Assembly (NCBI GenBank): GCA_034506335.1
Contig: JAPDPR010000005.1
Span: forward strand, 61,896-125,895
Length of the DNA: 64,000 nucleotides
Direction of reading: 5' to 3'
Origin: a candidate division KSB1 bacterium
GTDB lineage: Bacteria; Zhuqueibacterota; Zhuqueibacteria; JANLFK01; Oleimicrobiaceae
The position numbers and the translations under genes were made by a program. Shown here piece by piece: positions 16,796 through 24,889 of this stretch (position 1 is its first letter; each line of letters opens with the position of its first letter). The notes under the pieces were generated by a model that had not been told where the DNA came from, did not search any database, and saw only the letters and a list, made by a program, of their open reading frames with translations.

Positions 16796-17440
16796 ATGAC
16801 GCTTTTGGACATCGTAGTCAAGGGCGGGGTATTGATGATCCCCATCGTGCTCTGCTCCATCATTGCCGTGGCGATTCTCATCGAGCGGCTGGTGGCCCTG
16901 CGCAAGATCCGCGTGAAGAGTAGTACCTTTGTCCTGCAGATTAAGTACCTGCTGTTGCGAAAGGATGTGGAAGGAGCGCTCGCCTTGTGTAAGAAGACGC
17001 CCGGGCCCATCGCTGGTATCACTAAAGCCGGCCTGGAGAAAATCGACCGGCCCCGCCAGGAGATCAAGGAGGCGATTGAGAGCGCAGGGAGACGGGAGAT
17101 CTACTTCTTGGAAAAGTACCTGGGAGTGCTGGGCACCATTGCCGCAGTTGCGCCTCTTCTGGGCTTCCTTGGAACGGTCACCGGCATGATCCGCGCCTTC
17201 ATGCAAGTCCAGGTGCACGGGGGCAACGTGGACGCCAGCGTGCTGGCAGGCGGCATCTGGGAGGCGCTGATTACCACTGCCGCGGGGCTAAGCGTGGGCA
17301 TTCCCGCCCTGATCTTTTACAACTGGCTGCAAGGCAAGGTGGAGCGCTTTGTGTTCGAGATGTCAGAAACCTCAACAGAGCTAATGGATTTGCTTCTGCA
17401 GCCAAAGGAGGCCACCGATGGACTTTCGCACGACGCGTAA
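16796..17440 (+). CDS. exbB: ExbB/TolQ-family proton channel subunit
   Basis: Inner-membrane subunit of the Ton motor, which uses proton flow to energise TonB. The 214-residue protein has the three family membrane helices: GGVLMIPIVLCSIIAVAILI near the N-terminus, then TIAAVAPLLGFLGTVTGMI and a third with WEALITTAAGLSVGIPALIF. The GxxTGMI and TTAAGLxVGIPA motifs are diagnostic for ExbB/TolQ/MotA. The ATG at 16796 was chosen because GGAGGTGAC precedes it; a longer frame upstream lacks a signal. It overlaps the exbD start by 23 bases. Genomic context with a TonB protein favours ExbB over TolQ. Confidence 0.93.
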   Translation: MTLLDIVVKGGVLMIPIVLCSIIAVAILIERLVALRKIRVKSSTFVLQIKYLLLRKDVEGALALCKKTPGPIAGITKAGLEKIDRPRQEIKEAIESAGRREIYFLEKYLGVLGTIAAVAPLLGFLGTVTGMIRAFMQVQVHGGNVDASVLAGGIWEALITTAAGLSVGIPALIFYNWLQGKVERFVFEMSETSTELMDLLLQPKEATDGLSHDA

Positions 17441-17819
17441 GCCGATGGTGCTCTTTTCGGCCATTTCGCTGACCGACATCGTGCTGCTTTTGCTCATCTT
17501 CTTCCTCCTGTCCTCCTCGTACGTGGTCCAGCCAGGAATCAAGGTGCGCCTGCCGAAAGCGGTGAGCGGGCAGCCGGAACAATCCGATCGCATCTTTCTC
17601 ACCGTGACGCGCGATGAGCGCATTTTTCTCAACACCCGCCAGGTATCACTGGCCGAGTTGGGCGCAGAGCTGAAGAGGCTCCTTGACGAGAGGCCCAACC
17701 GCGTGGTGGTCATCCGTGCCGACAAGGACCTGACGCTGGAGCGTACCATACAGATTGTGGACATAGCCAAGTTGGCCGGCGGGGAGCAATTCGTGATCGC
17801 CACGCAACCGGGGATATGA
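17418..17819 (+). CDS. exbD: ExbD/TolR-family motor subunit
   Basis: Partner of ExbB. The 133-residue protein has one N-terminal membrane helix with the family Asp (AISLTDIVLLLLIFFLLSSS), followed by a periplasmic domain (VQPGIKVRLPKA, then IFLTVTRDERIFLN and RVVVIRADKDLTLERTIQIVD). These match ExbD proteins in order and length. AAAGGAGG precedes the ATG, which lies inside the end of exbB, so translation is coupled. The tonB start follows the stop codon by one base. Confidence 0.93.
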   Translation: MDFRTTRKPMVLFSAISLTDIVLLLLIFFLLSSSYVVQPGIKVRLPKAVSGQPEQSDRIFLTVTRDERIFLNTRQVSLAELGAELKRLLDERPNRVVVIRADKDLTLERTIQIVDIAKLAGGEQFVIATQPGI

Positions 17820-17820
17820 G

Positions 17821-18618
17821 ATGAACATTGCCGTACGCACAAGCCAGTTCTTGCGGGGGGAAATGGGTCGGAGCGCGGTGCTCTCACTCCTGCTGCACGC
17901 CCTTGTCTTCCTGCTCCTGGCATCGGTGACCCTGCAGATTGAGTTTTTCCCTCCGGAGTTCGCAGAGGTCACCTTCATTTCCGGGGAGCGCGGCGTACTA
18001 CCGCCCCCAGCAGGTCCCGCTGTGGCGCCAGTAGGTCGCCAGGCGCCGCCACCGCAGCAAACGACCCAGCAGCAACCAGCGCAACAGGAGACCGTGACAC
18101 TACCACCACGCCGCATGCTCGAACGCGAGCCTGCAGAACAACTCCCCAGGAGCGGGGAGAAGGTCGATGTAGCCCAAACCATGCCCCAGCTGGAGGTCCC
18201 TGCCCCTGGCCTCCAGGAGCGTGGGCTGCACACAATCAGCACAGGACAAGAGGGCAAGGCAAGTGCGCCGAGCAATGCCGGCGTGGGGCAGAAGGAAACC
18301 CCACCTACCTTGACGGGCCCGAGTGCCGGTGCGCAGGAGAGCTTTAGGATCGAGGGCGAGGCGGCGCAGCGCAAGATCCTCTACAAGGTCATCCCGGAGT
18401 ACCCACCGGGTCTGCAGCGGGAGGCGGTGGTCAGGGTGCGCTTTGTGGTCCTTCCTGACGGAACTGTAGGGGGAATGGTGCCGCTGCTCAAAGGCGATGC
18501 GACCCTGGAACGCCTCACTTTGGAAGCCCTTCGCCAATGGCGCTTTAACCCTCTGCCCCCTCATGCGCCGCAAAATGAGGTGACCGGCATTATCACTTTC
18601 AGATACCTGCTTCGGTAG
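17821..18618 (+). CDS. tonB: TonB family energy-transducing protein
   Basis: A 265-residue protein with an N-terminal membrane helix (VLSLLLHALVFLLLASVTL), a Pro/Gln-rich periplasmic linker (about residues 55-180, including stretches such as PPPQQTTQQQPAQQ), and a C-terminal TonB domain of about 80 residues. The last has the family line VIPEYPPGLQREAVVRVRFV, then VLPDGTVGGMVPLLKGDATLE and ALRQWRFNPL. TonB carries the energy of ExbBD to outer-membrane receptors. It is the last gene of the operon and is followed by a strong hairpin. The partners are probably the upstream barrel and possibly the two receptors at 22122 and 29200. Confidence 0.92.
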   Translation: MNIAVRTSQFLRGEMGRSAVLSLLLHALVFLLLASVTLQIEFFPPEFAEVTFISGERGVLPPPAGPAVAPVGRQAPPPQQTTQQQPAQQETVTLPPRRMLEREPAEQLPRSGEKVDVAQTMPQLEVPAPGLQERGLHTISTGQEGKASAPSNAGVGQKETPPTLTGPSAGAQESFRIEGEAAQRKILYKVIPEYPPGLQREAVVRVRFVVLPDGTVGGMVPLLKGDATLERLTLEALRQWRFNPLPPHAPQNEVTGIITFRYLLR

Positions 18619-18649
18619 CCAACTCGCGAGCAAAGATGGCTGAAAAAGG

Positions 18650-18678
18650 AGAACCCCTGGCACGATGCCAGGGGTTCT
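18650..18678. terminator. bidirectional terminator between tonB and the response regulator
   Basis: AGAACCCCTGGCA and TGCCAGGGGTTCT form a perfect 13-bp stem with a three-base loop. TTT follows on the plus strand and CCTTTTTC on the minus strand. It separates two convergent genes, so it probably serves both. Confidence 0.88.
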
Positions 18679-18699
18679 TTGGAGGGAGGAAAAGCACGG

Positions 18700-19386
18700 T
18701 TACTGCATAAAGCGGTAGCCAGTGCCGTGAACGGTTTCGATGTAGCGAGAGGGATATTTTCGTTCCCCCAATTTTTCCCGCAGGCGCTTCACATGCACGT
18801 CCACGGTGCGCGTAGTCACGCACACGTTTCTGCCCCACACGCGATTGAGAATCTCTTCCCGCGAAAAGGTCTTGTCCCGCCGTGAGGCCAATAGGTACAG
18901 AAGCTTGAACTGAATGTAAGTGAGGTCCAGGGGCTTGCCCGATTTTCGCACCTGCTGTTGGTCCAAGTCGATTTCGATGTCCTTGACCTTGATCTTAGCC
19001 GCGTCAAAGTCGGAGATGCGGCGGATGACCGCACCCACCCGAGCCACCAGCTCCCTGGGCCCCTTCAGGCTACTCACATACTCGTCGGCGCCGGCCTCAT
19101 AGCCACGGATGATGTCCTCCTCGCCACACTGGGACGACACCATGATCAGGGCCACTCGCCGCAGGTTGAGTTGGTGTCTGACCAGGCGGCAGAATGCATA
19201 ACCGTCCTCCCCGCAGTGGTCGATGAAGACCACCACCGCGTCAGGTCGGTGCTCTTCGACGATTTGCATCGCCGCGGTGCGCGTAGTGGCGTAGTGGCAC
19301 CGATACCCTGCTGCGCTGAACTCACTCCCAAAGGAACTCGGTTTGCCGTTCGCGGGGTCGTAGAATAACACGCTCCGCGTCCTCAT
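18700..19386 (-). CDS. OmpR-family response regulator, orphan
   Basis: A 228-residue two-domain regulator. The N-terminal receiver (about residues 1-120) has the likely phosphoacceptor Asp in AVVVFIDHCGEDGYAF. The N-terminal acidic pair is poor (VLFYDPANG has only one Asp) and the C-terminal Lys sits in SSLKGP rather than a KP motif, so the receiver is somewhat degenerate. The C-terminal winged helix is canonical: LTYIQFKLLYLLASR, REEILNRVWG, TRTVDVHVKRLREKLGE and IETVHGTGYRF. AGGAGG precedes the ATG. No histidine kinase gene is nearby. Targets are unknown; convergence with the Ton operon is only suggestive. Confidence 0.92.
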   Translation of the reverse strand: MRTRSVLFYDPANGKPSSFGSEFSAAGYRCHYATTRTAAMQIVEEHRPDAVVVFIDHCGEDGYAFCRLVRHQLNLRRVALIMVSSQCGEEDIIRGYEAGADEYVSSLKGPRELVARVGAVIRRISDFDAAKIKVKDIEIDLDQQQVRKSGKPLDLTYIQFKLLYLLASRRDKTFSREEILNRVWGRNVCVTTRTVDVHVKRLREKLGERKYPSRYIETVHGTGYRFMQ

Positions 19387-20005
19387 AGCTCACTTCCTCC
19401 TGGTACTGCGATTCCATGTACCGCAAACAGTCGTCTTACTTTGAACGTGTTCGCAACCTGGTGCGCAACTCGCGTGCCAGGGCGACGGCCAGTCTGTCGC
19501 CCATGAAATCGAGTAGCGAAGAAGGCTCCGCTTTCTGTCTGCTACGCGATTGGTTTTCTGCGTGTTAGGAGAATGTAAAGTCTGGGCAAAGACCCTGTGC
19601 CGGTAGAACCTTGCACCACTGCAACAACTGTGACGAATCTGTGAGATTTGCTGGATAGAAAACGACCAAGTTGCACGGAAATCTGCCAGTGCAAAAGGCC
19701 TACGAGGGGCCTTCATATTGACAATCACGATCCCCAGAACCGCGAAGAAAAAGCTGGGGGCGAGGGAGGTGCGGTCAGCTAGGCGAGTCGCCCCCCCACG
19801 GGGCGGACACGTGGCAGTGAGCGGGAATTTTTCTGTGGCCTTGAATTTTATTCTTGACAAATATGCAGGATTTCGTTATCTTGTTCCCTGAATAGGTCAA
19901 AGATAGAAGGCGGGAATATTGTGCGAAGGAGGTGATAGCCAGAGCGCAGGCTTACAGTTGAGTGGCGGGCTGCTGTTCGGTACCAAGTAGCGAGGAGGTA
20001 GCACG
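19387..20005. other. intergenic region between divergent genes
   Basis: About 620 bases between the response regulator and the FG-GAP protein. I see no convincing gene. A frame on the minus strand (19390-19860) lacks protein-like composition. The plus-strand promoter at 19854-19881 is the only clear signal. Confidence 0.5.
19854..19881 (+). promoter_or_regulatory. sigma-70-type promoter
   Basis: TTGACA at 19854-19859, a 16-base spacer and TTATCT at 19876-19881. It lies about 125 bases before the gene at 20006. Confidence 0.65.
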
Positions 20006-21718
20006 ATGAAAAAAACATCTACTATCGCGGCAATGGTGGGATGCTTCATGCTCCTGCTTATGGGCTCGGCGGGGGCGCAACAGTTCATTGCTCAGGGCTT
20101 TCACAAAGAACTGGGCGTTCACCAGTTCGATCCGGACCATCAGACGTGCCTGGACGAAGTGCACGCCACCTATGACTTTGACCACGACGGGAAGCTGGAG
20201 TTCTTCGTCCTGACCGACGAGTCGCAACCCAATGGCCCTTACGCTGAGCTGGACGATGGTGCCTGTGTATACCTCTATGAGGCTACGGGCAAAGATACCT
20301 ACGAACTGATTTGGGCATTCCGGGACACCTCTCTTGCCACTGGCGCTGCTAGCTTCCCCACCTGTGGTGTTACGGACATGGACGGCGACGGCTGGCACGA
20401 GTTGCTCATCGGGATTCCCTACGGTGCGGGGTATCCGACGCCCGACGGTAACCCTGCGCGTCTATACGTCTTCGAGGGATCGCCCTCCGGTCTGCCTTCT
20501 TGGGACTCGCCCACTGCCACCTGGAATTTCGAAGCCAAACCGGGGACGAATACCCGTCCTGCGGGTATGGCGGCCGCTGACATCGACGGCGACGGCGTGG
20601 CCGAGGTGGCCTGTGCCTTCCGCAACTTTAGCAGCGCCACCAAGAACGATGCCCTTATGATCTTTTCCCTGTTGGGCGAGTTCGCAGGTCCCTTCACCCA
20701 GTTCAAGATCGAGGTGATGGACACCACCACCGACGTCAACTCCATCTACGACGCCGCCATCGCCGACATCGACAATGACGGCAAGTTGGAGGCACTCTTT
20801 CCGTCCTATTCCAAGGACCTCTTTGTCTTCTACGAGGGCAATGGCCCGGACAATTACACCTACCACACTGTCCTGGGAGGCGATCTCGTGTGGGCAGCCA
20901 TCCACGGCACGGTCAATGTTGACCTGGACGGCGACGGGAAGAACGAAGTGGTGAGCGGCGACAACCGCGGCTACTTCGGCTTTATTGGTGACGTCACCAA
21001 TTTGGCAACCATCGGCGCCGACAATCTCTTCCAGGTGGGCATGGCCTCGCCTAACGGAACGCGTGGCCTGACAGCCGGTGACTACGACGGCGACGGCAAG
21101 ACCGACATCTTTGTGGGCGGCAACTGGAGTGGCAAGGTGTTCCGCATCGAGTATGTGAGCGGGGACAAGGCCGACTCCACCAGCTACACTTGGGAGATGA
21201 TCTACCAGTACCCGCCGGACACGGCAGAGGCGCGCGTGTATTGCGTCTCATTCCCTGGCGACAACAAGAACCTCTGGGAAACCGGGAACAACACTGTGCA
21301 TGATATGGATGGTGACGGAGAGCCCGAGCTTCTGATCGCCCACGAGACCGGCGACCCCGACACGCAGGACTGGCTGATGATCATCGAGGGCAAGGGCGTG
21401 ACTGCCGTCGAGATCATCCCCGGCGCCCAGGTGCTCAAGAGCTTTAAGCTCTACCAGAATCACCCCAACCCCTTCAATCCGACCACGGCGATTGTCTACG
21501 AGATGCCCAGGGCGGAGTATGTCACGGTGCGGATCTACGACAGCATGGGCCGCCTGGTGCGCACGCTGGTGGAGAACAAGCTCATGCCTGCCGGTTCCCA
21601 TGAGGTCGTGTGGGACGCGACCGATGACACGGGCCAGAGCCTGCCGAGCGGCCTGTACCTGTGCCACGTGAAGATGGGGTCGCTGAGCCTCACTCGGCAC
21701 ATGACGTTAGTCCGGTGA
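20006..21718 (+). CDS. secreted FG-GAP/VCBS-like repeat protein with C-terminal sorting domain
   Basis: A 570-residue exported protein. The signal peptide is MKKTSTIAAMVGCFMLLLMG(SAGAQ). The body holds at least five Asp-rich calcium-binding-like loops of the FG-GAP/VCBS type: YDFDHDGKLEFFV, TDMDGDGWHELLIG, ADIDGDGVAEVA, VDLDGDGKNEVVSG, GDYDGDGKTDIFVGG and DMDGDGEPELLIA. These suggest a beta-propeller. The C-terminal 85 residues form a sorting module with YQNHPNPFNPTTAIVYEMP, DSMGRLVRTLVENKL and LPSGLYLCHVKMG. GAGGAGGTAGCACG precedes the ATG. It has its own promoter and terminator. A surface or extracellular role is inferred; the ligand is unknown. Confidence 0.88.
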   Translation: MKKTSTIAAMVGCFMLLLMGSAGAQQFIAQGFHKELGVHQFDPDHQTCLDEVHATYDFDHDGKLEFFVLTDESQPNGPYAELDDGACVYLYEATGKDTYELIWAFRDTSLATGAASFPTCGVTDMDGDGWHELLIGIPYGAGYPTPDGNPARLYVFEGSPSGLPSWDSPTATWNFEAKPGTNTRPAGMAAADIDGDGVAEVACAFRNFSSATKNDALMIFSLLGEFAGPFTQFKIEVMDTTTDVNSIYDAAIADIDNDGKLEALFPSYSKDLFVFYEGNGPDNYTYHTVLGGDLVWAAIHGTVNVDLDGDGKNEVVSGDNRGYFGFIGDVTNLATIGADNLFQVGMASPNGTRGLTAGDYDGDGKTDIFVGGNWSGKVFRIEYVSGDKADSTSYTWEMIYQYPPDTAEARVYCVSFPGDNKNLWETGNNTVHDMDGDGEPELLIAHETGDPDTQDWLMIIEGKGVTAVEIIPGAQVLKSFKLYQNHPNPFNPTTAIVYEMPRAEYVTVRIYDSMGRLVRTLVENKLMPAGSHEVVWDATDDTGQSLPSGLYLCHVKMGSLSLTRHMTLVR

Positions 21719-21739
21719 GAATGGGCTAGTCCCGCTTGC

Positions 21740-21778
21740 AGCGGAGCCCTCTGGCAATGGGGGCTCCGCTTTTTTTTC
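21740..21778 (+). terminator. strong rho-independent terminator
   Basis: AGCGGAGCCC (21740-21749) pairs perfectly with GGGCTCCGCT (21761-21770), and eight T residues follow. It ends the transcript of the FG-GAP protein. Confidence 0.93.
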
Positions 21779-21968
21779 CCAGTCCCAGGAAGGGACTTTT
21801 GGTCCCATGGCCGGGGTGCACCACCGGCGGGTGCGAGCGTGCTCAAGATGAGGAGGCGGACATCCTAGCACTCAGCCGAGAAGGCTCACGCCGCACCGCG
21901 CAAAGGGGTGGGACACAAGACCATAGCTAGCCCACCAAAAACCGAGGTCTACCACGCGCACTTTTGTC

Positions 21969-21997
21969 TTGACAAAAACGCCTCCGTTCCGTATATT
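21969..21997 (+). promoter_or_regulatory. near-consensus promoter of the duplicated receptor locus
   Basis: TTGACA (21969-21974), a 17-base spacer and TATATT (21992-21997). It gives a leader of about 120 bases before the receptor at 22122. No other promoter of this quality was seen before 36609, so the six-gene locus may be one transcript. Confidence 0.8.
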
Positions 21998-22121
21998 GCA
22001 AACGTTTCATGTATGTGGTCGCCTTGTCCTGGCGGTCCCCCCGGGCAAAGCGGCTCAGATCTACAGCAGAGGTGGGACGGGCGCAACCCACCCCGGCTCA
22101 CTATCAAGAGGAGATTGGGTC

Positions 22122-24851
22122 ATGAGAACTACTACGGCTCTCGTGGTAGCAGTGGTGCTCCTCGCTTCTCTCCCTTTTGCCTACCCAGGCACCACGGGTA
22201 AGATCAGCGGTATCGTGCGCGACACCCAGACAGGCGAACCCCTCCCCGGGGTCAATGTGGTCGTACAGGGCACGACATTGGGTGCCGCCACAGATGTGCA
22301 AGGGCGCTACTTCATCCTCAACGTGCCGCCAGGGACCTACCAGCTGCGCGCCAGCATGATGGGTTATACCACCTCGGTGGTGGAGAACGTGCGCGTCAAG
22401 ACCGACCTGACCACGGAGGTGAACTTCCAGCTCTCGCTCACCGTCCTGGACCTCGGGCAGACGGTGACCGTGGTCGCCGAGCGCCCCCTGATCCAGCGGG
22501 ATGCCACGGCCAGCGCAGCGGTGGTCACGGCCGATGAAATCGCCTCGGCGCCAATTGAGACTTTCCAGCAGATGGTAGAGACCAAGGCTGGCGTGTCGGT
22601 GGATCGTGACGGCGCCATTCACATTCGCGGTGGCCGCGCCGACGAAATCGTCTACCTGGTCGATGGCGTGGCCAACGTCAACCCGTTCGACAATACCCTG
22701 GGTCTCCAAGTGGCCACCAATGCCATCGAAGAGCTTTCCATCATCAGCGGCTCATTCAACGCCGAGTACGGGCAAGCGCTTTCCGGCGTGATCAACATTC
22801 AAACCAAAGAGGGCAGACAAAACTACACGGGTGCCCTTTCCTTCCAAAGCGGGGACATTCTGACCGACTATGCCATCGAATACAATCGGCAGATCCGCGA
22901 CCATTACGCCTATCGCCCGCTCAATACCAAGGAGCTCGAGCTCAGCTTTGGTGGCCCTGTACCGGGTGCAGGCAGGAAGCTGTCGTTCTTCCTGTCAGGC
23001 CGCTACCTTGACGACGACGGTTACCTCTACGGCATCCGCCTGCACAGCCCTACCGATTTTGCCGATTCCATTCGCACCGGTGACGGCAAGATCGTAGCTA
23101 TGAATCCGGCGCTGCGTAGGAACTTGCAGGGAAAGTTGTCCTACTTTATGTCTCCTGGTCTTAAGCTGGAATACACCGGGCTCTACCAGCACGACCACTG
23201 GCGCAACTATGACCACGCGCGCAAGTTCATCGTCGAAGGACAATTGCAGCACTTTGAACGAGGCGAACGCCACAGTTTGAAGCTCACCCACCAACTTTCC
23301 AGCAGGACCTTTTACACGGTGGTAGGCTCTTACTTCTGGAATCGCTACTGGTACTACGCCTACGAAGACCCCAGGGACCCCCGCTACGTGTGGAGCGGCT
23401 ATTACAAAGAGGACTCCAACTACGAATTCTACACCGGCGGCACGGTGAACAGCCGCCTGGTGCAAAACGCCATCACTCTCTCCGGCAAGTTTGATCTCAC
23501 CGCTCAGCTGGGAAGTGCCCACGAAGTGAAAGCCGGCTTGGAAGTGAGGCGCCACGACCTTTATCAGCACGACTACGATGTGCTGGTGGATCAACGCGCC
23601 GAGCCATTTGTGGACCAAAACGGTGATGGGGTGTACACCCCTGGCGAGCCGTTCACCGATATCAACTTAGACGGCGCGTGGACTGACGCCGGCGACGACA
23701 ACGGCAACGGCATCCGCGGCGACATTATCGACGCTGCCGGTCGGTTCAATAACAAGTACCACCACTTCCCCTTAGAGCTTGCAGCCTATGTGCAGGACAA
23801 GATCGAGCTGGCGGACATGGTGCTGAACGTGGGGCTGCGCTTTGACTACTTTGACCCGGCGGCTGACTACCTCGCCGGCTGGGAGGTCCAGGGTCAGCCC
23901 ATCCTCAAGCCGGCATCGGTCAAGACCCAGCTTAGTCCGCGGTTTTCACTGGCACATCCCATCACCGACAAAGGCAAGCTCTTCTTCTCTTACGGCCATT
24001 TCTTTCAGATTCCGCCTTATTTCCGCTTGTATCACAACCCGGATTTCGAGGTCAAGCCGGGCGTCATAGAAACAGACATCGGCAATGCAGACTTGAAGCC
24101 GCAAAAGACCGTGAGCTACGAGCTCGGCTTTGAGCAGCAGCTCGCCGAAGACGTGGCCGTCTACGTGAAAGCCTATTTCCGCGATATTCGCAACCTCCTT
24201 GGTCAGCGCATCTATCGTTTCGCCAGCGGCGACGCCTACGCTTTCTACATCAACCGTGACTTTGGTCATGTCAAGGGCGTGACGCTGACGCTGGACAAGC
24301 GCTTCTCCAACTTTTTCTCCGCCTCGGTGGATTACACCTACCAGGTGGCGGAGGGGAACGAGTCCGACCCTACGCGCACGCGCCGCGACTATCGGCTGTC
24401 TATCGAGCCGCTGAAGCAGGTGGTCTACCTGGATTGGGATCAGCCGCACACCTTGCGCATCAACGGCAACATTGCCAGGCCGCGCAACTGGGGGGTGAAT
24501 GTGATCGGAAGGTTTGAGAGCGGCTACCCCTACACGCCCAAGGGGGCAAACGAGATCGTGCGCGTGGCCACCGAAAACAGTGGCCGCAAGATCCCCATCG
24601 TTAAGTTTGACCTCCATGCTTACAAGACCTTCCCGTTGCGCGTGAGCGCCACGCGGCTGTACCTCACGCTTTATGTGAAGGCCTACAATCTCCTGGACCG
24701 GAAGAATGAGAATATCGTGTGGGACAGCACCGGACGTACCGGGTACGGGTTGGCACGCTACGGAGGCGTGATGACCGACGCGTGGGAAAACCGGCCCCAC
24801 TGGTACTCCAAGCCGCGCGAGCTGTTCATGGGCGTTGCGATGGAGTTTTAG
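22122..24851 (+). CDS. SusC/RagA-like TonB-dependent receptor, copy 1
   Basis: Outer-membrane receptor that imports (or moves) large substrates with TonB energy. It has 909 residues from the ATG at 22122, with GAGGAG eight bases upstream. A signal peptide is followed by a carboxypeptidase-regulatory-like domain (GKISGIVRDTQTGEPLPGVN, then GATDVQGRYFILNVPPGTYQ). The plug domain contains IHIRGGRADEIVYLVDGVAN and FNAEYGQALSGVINIQTKEG. The barrel follows, ending ELFMGVAMEF. An Asp/Asn-rich insertion (VDQNGDGVYTPGEPF, DDNGNGIRG; about 23610-23735) looks calcium-binding and is absent from copy 2. It is the first gene of a triplet repeated at 29200. The substrate is unknown. Confidence 0.92.
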   Translation: MRTTTALVVAVVLLASLPFAYPGTTGKISGIVRDTQTGEPLPGVNVVVQGTTLGAATDVQGRYFILNVPPGTYQLRASMMGYTTSVVENVRVKTDLTTEVNFQLSLTVLDLGQTVTVVAERPLIQRDATASAAVVTADEIASAPIETFQQMVETKAGVSVDRDGAIHIRGGRADEIVYLVDGVANVNPFDNTLGLQVATNAIEELSIISGSFNAEYGQALSGVINIQTKEGRQNYTGALSFQSGDILTDYAIEYNRQIRDHYAYRPLNTKELELSFGGPVPGAGRKLSFFLSGRYLDDDGYLYGIRLHSPTDFADSIRTGDGKIVAMNPALRRNLQGKLSYFMSPGLKLEYTGLYQHDHWRNYDHARKFIVEGQLQHFERGERHSLKLTHQLSSRTFYTVVGSYFWNRYWYYAYEDPRDPRYVWSGYYKEDSNYEFYTGGTVNSRLVQNAITLSGKFDLTAQLGSAHEVKAGLEVRRHDLYQHDYDVLVDQRAEPFVDQNGDGVYTPGEPFTDINLDGAWTDAGDDNGNGIRGDIIDAAGRFNNKYHHFPLELAAYVQDKIELADMVLNVGLRFDYFDPAADYLAGWEVQGQPILKPASVKTQLSPRFSLAHPITDKGKLFFSYGHFFQIPPYFRLYHNPDFEVKPGVIETDIGNADLKPQKTVSYELGFEQQLAEDVAVYVKAYFRDIRNLLGQRIYRFASGDAYAFYINRDFGHVKGVTLTLDKRFSNFFSASVDYTYQVAEGNESDPTRTRRDYRLSIEPLKQVVYLDWDQPHTLRINGNIARPRNWGVNVIGRFESGYPYTPKGANEIVRVATENSGRKIPIVKFDLHAYKTFPLRVSATRLYLTLYVKAYNLLDRKNENIVWDSTGRTGYGLARYGGVMTDAWENRPHWYSKPRELFMGVAMEF

Positions 24852-24889
24852 AGGCTGTCGGCCAAATCCTGCAAAAGGCGGGAGTGACT

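Noticed and set aside
19390..19860. Minus-strand frame of 156 codons upstream of the response regulator
   Set aside because: Poor start, no motif, and it overlaps the promoter region of the divergent gene.
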